From NCBI GenBank assembly GCA_902795725.1, contig CADBLY010000102.1:1-8060 (forward strand): a DNA stretch of 8,060 bases, written 5' to 3'. Positions 4,658-8,060 of this stretch are shown here, piece by piece. Made by a program: the position numbers and the translations under genes. Within the stretch, counting starts at the first letter, position 1. Each line of letters starts with the position of its first letter. Under the pieces are notes generated by a model. That model did not search any database. It saw only the letters and a list, made by a program, of their open reading frames with translations, and was not told the DNA's origin. Origin of the DNA: an uncultured Erysipelotrichaceae bacterium (GTDB lineage: Bacteria; Bacillota_I; Bacilli_A; RF39; UBA660).

Positions 4658-5971
4658 ATGATTCAAAATGATTCCAGAAAGGTAAAACCAGGAGATATTT
4701 TTGTTGCTATTAAAGGAATTGTTAATGATGGTCATGACTACATAGATGAAGCAATCAAAAATGGAGCATCAAAAATCATTTCACAGCGTGGTAAGAATAA
4801 AGTAAAAGATACTAAAAAGTATTTATCAAATTATTTAAAAAAACATTACTATCATCAAATAAAACACTTAAAATTAATTGGAATTACAGGAACTAATGGC
4901 AAAACAACAACTGCTTTTTTAATCTATCAAGCATTAAATAAATTAGATATAAAATGTGCATATATAGGCACTTTAGGATTTTATATAAATGACACACATA
5001 AAAAACTATCAAATACAACTCCTGATATATTAGAACTATATAAGTTACTAATGAAAGCAAAAGATTGCAAATACGTTGTTTTAGAAGTAAGTAGTCAGGG
5101 TCTAGCTTATGGAAGAGTAGATACATTATTATTTGATTATGCAATTTTTACAAATCTCACTCAAGACCACTTAGATTACCATAAAACAATGGAAAACTAT
5201 TGTTTAGCTAAACAAAAATTATTTAAACAATTAAAGAAAAATGGTCTGGGAATAGTTAATATTGATGATGAATATAGTACGTATTTTAAAACTAACAATA
5301 CCATAACATATGGTGTAAATAGCAAAGATTATAAAATAGGGAAATATAATATTGATAAAAAAGGAACAACCTTTATTTTGAATGATAAAGAGTATTATTC
5401 AAAACTAATTGGGAAACATAATATATATAATTTAACTATCGTAATAATTATTTTAGAAAAACTGGGAATAGACAATAATCAAATTAGAAGTATTATTAAG
5501 CAATTAAATCACGTTGATGGTAGAATGGATACCATTAACTATCAAGATAACTTAATTATAATAGATTATGCTCATACTCCAGATGCTTTAAAAAAGATAA
5601 TTAATAGTGTAAAAGATTTTGGTAATAATATTATTACCATCATAGGATGTGGTGGGAATAGAGATAAAGAAAAAAGGCCAATAATGGGAAAAATTGCTGT
5701 TAAATATTCTGACTATGTTATCTTTACAAGTGATAATCCAAGATTAGAAGATCCTAGTAGAATTTTATCAGATATAACGTCAAAACTTGACACTAAAAAC
5801 TACGAAATAGAAGAAAATAGACAAAAATCTATCGAAAAAGGTATACAAAGACTAGAAAAAAATGATATACTATTAATACTTGGTAAGGGTTGTGAAGATT
5901 ATCAAATAATTGGCACACAAAAATACCATTTTAATGATAAAGAAGAAGTATTAAAAATAATAGGAAGGTGA
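4658..5971 (+). CDS. murE: UDP-MurNAc-tripeptide synthetase, DNPR type (second copy)
   Basis: This 437-residue MurE has all expected landmarks: DSRKVKPGDIFVAI (5-18), P-loop GTNGKTT (78-84), NTTPD (119-123), EVSSQGL (143-149), DHLDYHKTMENY (170-181), carbamylated Lys185, GRMD (288-291), DYAHTPDA (303-310), GNRDKEKRP (333-341) and DNPR (359-362). DNPR is the established mark of meso-diaminopimelate-adding enzymes (E. coli 413-416), and the GKGCEDYQ segment (409-416) keeps the Gly and Glu that contact DAP, with Cys replacing the usual His. This is therefore the likely housekeeping, mDAP-adding MurE. It is a tandem paralogue of the previous gene and sits where murF often lies, but it has no MurF features. 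The mraY ribosome binding site overlaps its stop codon, so the two are tightly linked. Expression is probably limited by the hairpin over its own ribosome binding site. Confidence 0.92.
   Translation: MIQNDSRKVKPGDIFVAIKGIVNDGHDYIDEAIKNGASKIISQRGKNKVKDTKKYLSNYLKKHYYHQIKHLKLIGITGTNGKTTTAFLIYQALNKLDIKCAYIGTLGFYINDTHKKLSNTTPDILELYKLLMKAKDCKYVVLEVSSQGLAYGRVDTLLFDYAIFTNLTQDHLDYHKTMENYCLAKQKLFKQLKKNGLGIVNIDDEYSTYFKTNNTITYGVNSKDYKIGKYNIDKKGTTFILNDKEYYSKLIGKHNIYNLTIVIIILEKLGIDNNQIRSIIKQLNHVDGRMDTINYQDNLIIIDYAHTPDALKKIINSVKDFGNNIITIIGCGGNRDKEKRPIMGKIAVKYSDYVIFTSDNPRLEDPSRILSDITSKLDTKNYEIEENRQKSIEKGIQRLEKNDILLILGKGCEDYQIIGTQKYHFNDKEEVLKIIGR
5081..5116 (+). repeat. near-identical murE tract A, copy 2
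   Basis: Partner of 3696-3731, with one mismatch in 36 bases at the same spacing (offset 1385) as tract B. That shared offset places both tracts in one collinear stretch of the two genes. Confidence 0.7.
5171..5245 (+). repeat. near-identical murE tract B, copy 2
   Basis: Partner of 3786-3860. The two copies differ only at T3794/C5179, leaving 66 contiguous identical bases (5180-5245). Identity stops sharply at codon 196 of this protein, where AAATGGT is followed by diverged sequence. Confidence 0.85.
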
Positions 5972-5975
5972 AATA

Positions 5976-6968
5976 ATGTTAATAATAACTAAAGCCGTAT
6001 TAGCAGCCAGTATTGGACTAATTCTAGCAGGAATATCTGGACTAATATTTATTCCATGGCTCAAAAAATTAAATTTTAAACAAGTAGAAAGCAGCTATTT
6101 AAGTAAAAAGCATGGTAGCAAAGCAGGAACCCCAACTATGGGTGGGATAATCTTTTTAATTCCCACTCTCATTACCATTATAATTTTACTTATGATGGGG
6201 AAAATAAATATTTCAACTAATCTTTTAATTGTCTTATTTGTTTTAATTGGATATGCCCTTATAGGGTTTATCGACGATATACTTATTATAAAAAGGAAAA
6301 ATAATATTGGATTAACTGAAGTAAAAAAACTATTTCTACAGTTAGTAATTGCTGTTGCATTTTTTATTATATATATGAAAAGTGGTGCATCCGCTGGCTT
6401 AGAAATACATACTCTAGGATTAAATATTCATATGGGATGGTTTTATGTAGTATTTATACTATTTATGCTAGTTGCATCATCAAATGCAGTAAACATAACC
6501 GATGGGTTAGATGGTTTAGCAGGAGGCTTAAGTGCTTTAGCATTTCTAACATTTGGTTTAATAAGTTGGAATTCGACTGGAATATCAGGTAGTGAAGATA
6601 TAGCAATTTTATGTTTTATAATGGTAGGAGCGCTACTAGGTTTCTTAATATTCAATACTAATCCAGCCAAAGTATTTATGGGTGATACTGGTTCTCTAGC
6701 GCTTGGAGCTACGTTAGCAAGTATTGCTATCATAACAAAACATGAAATTACCTTTATTATTGTAATGGGTGTATTTATTTTTGAAACACTTGTTTGTTTA
6801 ATTCAAATAATATCAATGGTTTTCTTTCACCATAAAGTCTTTCTAATGACACCATATCATCATCATTTAGAAAAACTAGGTTGGCAAGAAAAAGATATTG
6901 TTAAACTTTTCTGGGTAATAGGTTTAGTCCTTGCAATAGGGGCAATACTATTCAGTGTATGGATATAG
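5976..6968 (+). CDS. mraY: phospho-MurNAc-pentapeptide transferase (lipid I synthase)
   Basis: MraY is a polytopic membrane enzyme that transfers phospho-MurNAc-pentapeptide to undecaprenyl phosphate, making lipid I. The 330 residues match the family length (B. subtilis 324) and contain about ten hydrophobic helices. Diagnostic motifs occur in order: KAGTPTMGGI (49-58), the Asp pair Asp100-Asp101 in FIDDILI, NITDGLDGLAGG (173-184), NPAKVFMGDTGSLALG (229-244) with Asp237, and MTPYHHHLEKLGW (291-303) with the His triplet 295-297. These correspond to the Mg-binding and catalytic residues known from Aquifex MraY. HHHLE replaces the commoner HHHFE. The start is supported by AAGGTG five bases upstream, which overlaps the preceding TGA stop. 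It is the last gene of the unit, with a terminator at the stop codon. Its supply substrate depends on the upstream murE and on a murF not found here. Confidence 0.97.
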   Translation: MLIITKAVLAASIGLILAGISGLIFIPWLKKLNFKQVESSYLSKKHGSKAGTPTMGGIIFLIPTLITIIILLMMGKINISTNLLIVLFVLIGYALIGFIDDILIIKRKNNIGLTEVKKLFLQLVIAVAFFIIYMKSGASAGLEIHTLGLNIHMGWFYVVFILFMLVASSNAVNITDGLDGLAGGLSALAFLTFGLISWNSTGISGSEDIAILCFIMVGALLGFLIFNTNPAKVFMGDTGSLALGATLASIAIITKHEITFIIVMGVFIFETLVCLIQIISMVFFHHKVFLMTPYHHHLEKLGWQEKDIVKLFWVIGLVLAIGAILFSVWI

Positions 6969-6988
6969 CGTAAATTTTTACGCCTTTT
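6968..6988 (+). terminator. intrinsic terminator after mraY
   Basis: GCGTAA (6968-6973) pairs with TTACGC (6978-6983) around ATTT, and a seventh A-T pair is possible. CTTTT follows. The stem begins at the last base of the mraY stop codon. Confidence 0.72.
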
Positions 6989-7002
6989 AGTTTGGCAAAG
7001 TA

Positions 7003-7031
7003 TAGACTTTATTAAAACATTCTGATAAAAT
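7003..7031 (+). promoter_or_regulatory. promoter for serS
   Basis: TAGACT at 7003-7008 (four of six matches to TTGACA) lies 17 bases before TAAAAT at 7026-7031, which is preceded by TG at 7023-7024 (extended -10). The TGATAAAAT core is the same as in the prepilin promoter. Transcription would start near 7038, giving a leader of about 22 bases, too short for a T-box riboswitch. Confidence 0.6.
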
Positions 7032-7059
7032 ATTAATATATTACTTAGGAGGAATGCGT

Positions 7060-8060
7060 ATGATAGACATAAATTTAATAAGAAATAACACTGAATTAGT
7101 TAAAGAAAATATCAAAAAGAAATTTCAAGATAGTAAATTACCACTCGTTGATGAAATAATTGAACTAGATAAAACCGTAAGAGATTTAAAACTAAAAGGT
7201 GATAATTTAAGACAAGAAAGAAATAAAATTAGTTCAGAAATAGGTATTTTATTTAAAGAAAAGAAAATAGATGAAGCTAATAATAAAAAAAGCGAAGTTG
7301 TAAGTATTAATAATGAATTAGTAGAAATTGAAAATCAAGAAAATGAATTATCATCACAATTAAAAACAAAAATGATGATGATACCTAATATTATTGCTGA
7401 TGATGTACCTATTGGAGAAGATGATTCTAAAAATGTTGAAGAACAAAGATTTGGTGATCCATTTGTTCCAGATTACGAAATACCATATCATTCTGATATT
7501 ATGGCGAAATTTAATGGCTTAGATAAAGATGCCGCTGGACGAGTAAGTGGTAATGGATTTTATTATCTAATGGGTGATATAGCTCGCTTACATTCAGCAG
7601 TTTTAGCATATGCAAGGGATTTTATGATTGATAAAGGATTTACTTATTGTATTCCACCATATATGATTCATGGAAGTGCTGTTGATGGTGTTATGAGTTT
7701 TGAAGAAAAAGATAATATGATGTATAAAATAGAAGGAGAAGACTTGTACTTAATTGGTACATCTGAGCATTCTATGATAGCTAAATTTAAAGATCAACTT
7801 TTAAAGCAATCCGAATTACCAATAACAATGACATCATATTCACCATGTTTTAGAAAAGAAGTAGGTGCTCATGGTATAGAAGAACGTGGTGTATATCGTA
7901 TCCATCAATTTGAAAAACAAGAAATGGTTGTTATATGCAAGCCTGAAGAAAGTGAAACTTGGTATGATAAGATGTGGAATTATTCAGTTGAATTATTTAG
8001 AACGCTTGATATTCCTGTTAGAAAACTAGTATGTTGTTCCGGCGATTTAGCAGATTTAAA
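7060..8060 (+). CDS. serS: seryl-tRNA synthetase, partial (3' end beyond window)
   Basis: SerRS charges tRNA(Ser) with serine in the cytoplasm. The first 333 codons are present. The N-terminal tRNA-binding arm is a long Lys/Glu-rich coiled coil (about 35-105). The class II core follows, with a motif 1-like region ending in IPP (about 198-200), GTSEH (233-237) and motif 2 CFRKEVGAHGIEERGVYRIHQFEK (263-286). Motif 3 would lie beyond the window; the usual length is about 420-430 residues. Details such as TSEHSM, GAHG, CKPEES and CCSGDLADLK differ from the E. coli form (TSEVPL, CFRAEAGS) and recall, from memory, the archaeal-like SerRS found in some clostridia. AGGAGG (7047-7052) lies seven bases before the start. 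It has its own promoter and follows a terminator, so it is independent of mraY. Confidence 0.95.
   Translation, partial: MIDINLIRNNTELVKENIKKKFQDSKLPLVDEIIELDKTVRDLKLKGDNLRQERNKISSEIGILFKEKKIDEANNKKSEVVSINNELVEIENQENELSSQLKTKMMMIPNIIADDVPIGEDDSKNVEEQRFGDPFVPDYEIPYHSDIMAKFNGLDKDAAGRVSGNGFYYLMGDIARLHSAVLAYARDFMIDKGFTYCIPPYMIHGSAVDGVMSFEEKDNMMYKIEGEDLYLIGTSEHSMIAKFKDQLLKQSELPITMTSYSPCFRKEVGAHGIEERGVYRIHQFEKQEMVVICKPEESETWYDKMWNYSVELFRTLDIPVRKLVCCSGDLADL

Noticed and set aside
4893..5144. Minus-strand reading frame inside the second murE
   Set aside because: It is opposite a conserved ligase core, is Leu/Ile/Tyr-rich as expected of an antisense shadow, and has no supporting signals.
5969..5971. 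Mycoplasma-type code with TGA as Trp
   Set aside because: TGA ends the second murE exactly where the protein family ends and overlaps the mraY ribosome binding site. Trp is encoded by TGG throughout.
6443..6733. Minus-strand reading frame inside mraY
   Set aside because: It is the antisense shadow of conserved MraY motifs, with no independent evidence.
6969..7059. T-box or other riboswitch before serS
   Set aside because: The gap is only 91 bases, part of it terminator, the predicted leader is about 22 bases, and no T-box sequence is present.

Overview
The window looks like a chromosomal segment of a very AT-rich, low-GC Bacillota bacterium, probably an uncultured gut lineage of the RF39/Mollicutes-like or clostridial type. 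The signs are the A/T-ending codon use, GGAGG-type ribosome binding sites, short intergenic gaps, tandem GFTLIELL-type prepilins, and SerRS and MurE forms that resemble those lineages. It uses the standard bacterial code: TGA stops the second murE and TGG encodes Trp. A Mycoplasma-type code is therefore excluded. The exact taxon cannot be fixed from this sequence. All genes are on the + strand.

Layout. (1) 1-147: intergenic DNA with a weak terminator-like hairpin and a strong extended -10 promoter. (2) 148-1546: two tandem, paralogous type IV prepilin-like genes. The first carries an extra C-terminal domain of about 200 residues. They are closed by a good intrinsic terminator (1550-1574). (3) 1602-4610: fmt (methionyl-tRNA formyltransferase), a one-helix membrane protein of unknown function, and a MurE-type Mur ligase, closely packed and probably co-transcribed. 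(4) 4613-4655: a long hairpin followed by five T. Its 3' arm is the Shine-Dalgarno sequence of the next gene. (5) 4658-6968: a second MurE-type ligase and mraY, with stop codon and ribosome binding site overlapping, followed by a terminator. (6) 7060-8060: serS with its own promoter, running off the window.

How the genes fit together. MurE adds the third residue of the peptidoglycan stem peptide in the cytoplasm, and MraY then moves the muropeptide onto undecaprenyl phosphate at the membrane. murF would often lie between them, but here that slot holds a second murE paralogue. The downstream copy has the DNPR motif expected for meso-diaminopimelate. The upstream copy has DDLH at that site and so may use another substrate or have another role. 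The two copies share short tracts of near-identical DNA, including 66 identical bases, which suggests gene conversion. The hairpin between them could set the expression of the downstream murE-mraY pair relative to the upstream genes.

The most unusual points are the tandem murE pair with divergent substrate motifs and the terminator-like hairpin that buries the second murE's ribosome binding site. The other genes appear to be ordinary members of known families, apart from the uncharacterised membrane protein at 2564-3235.
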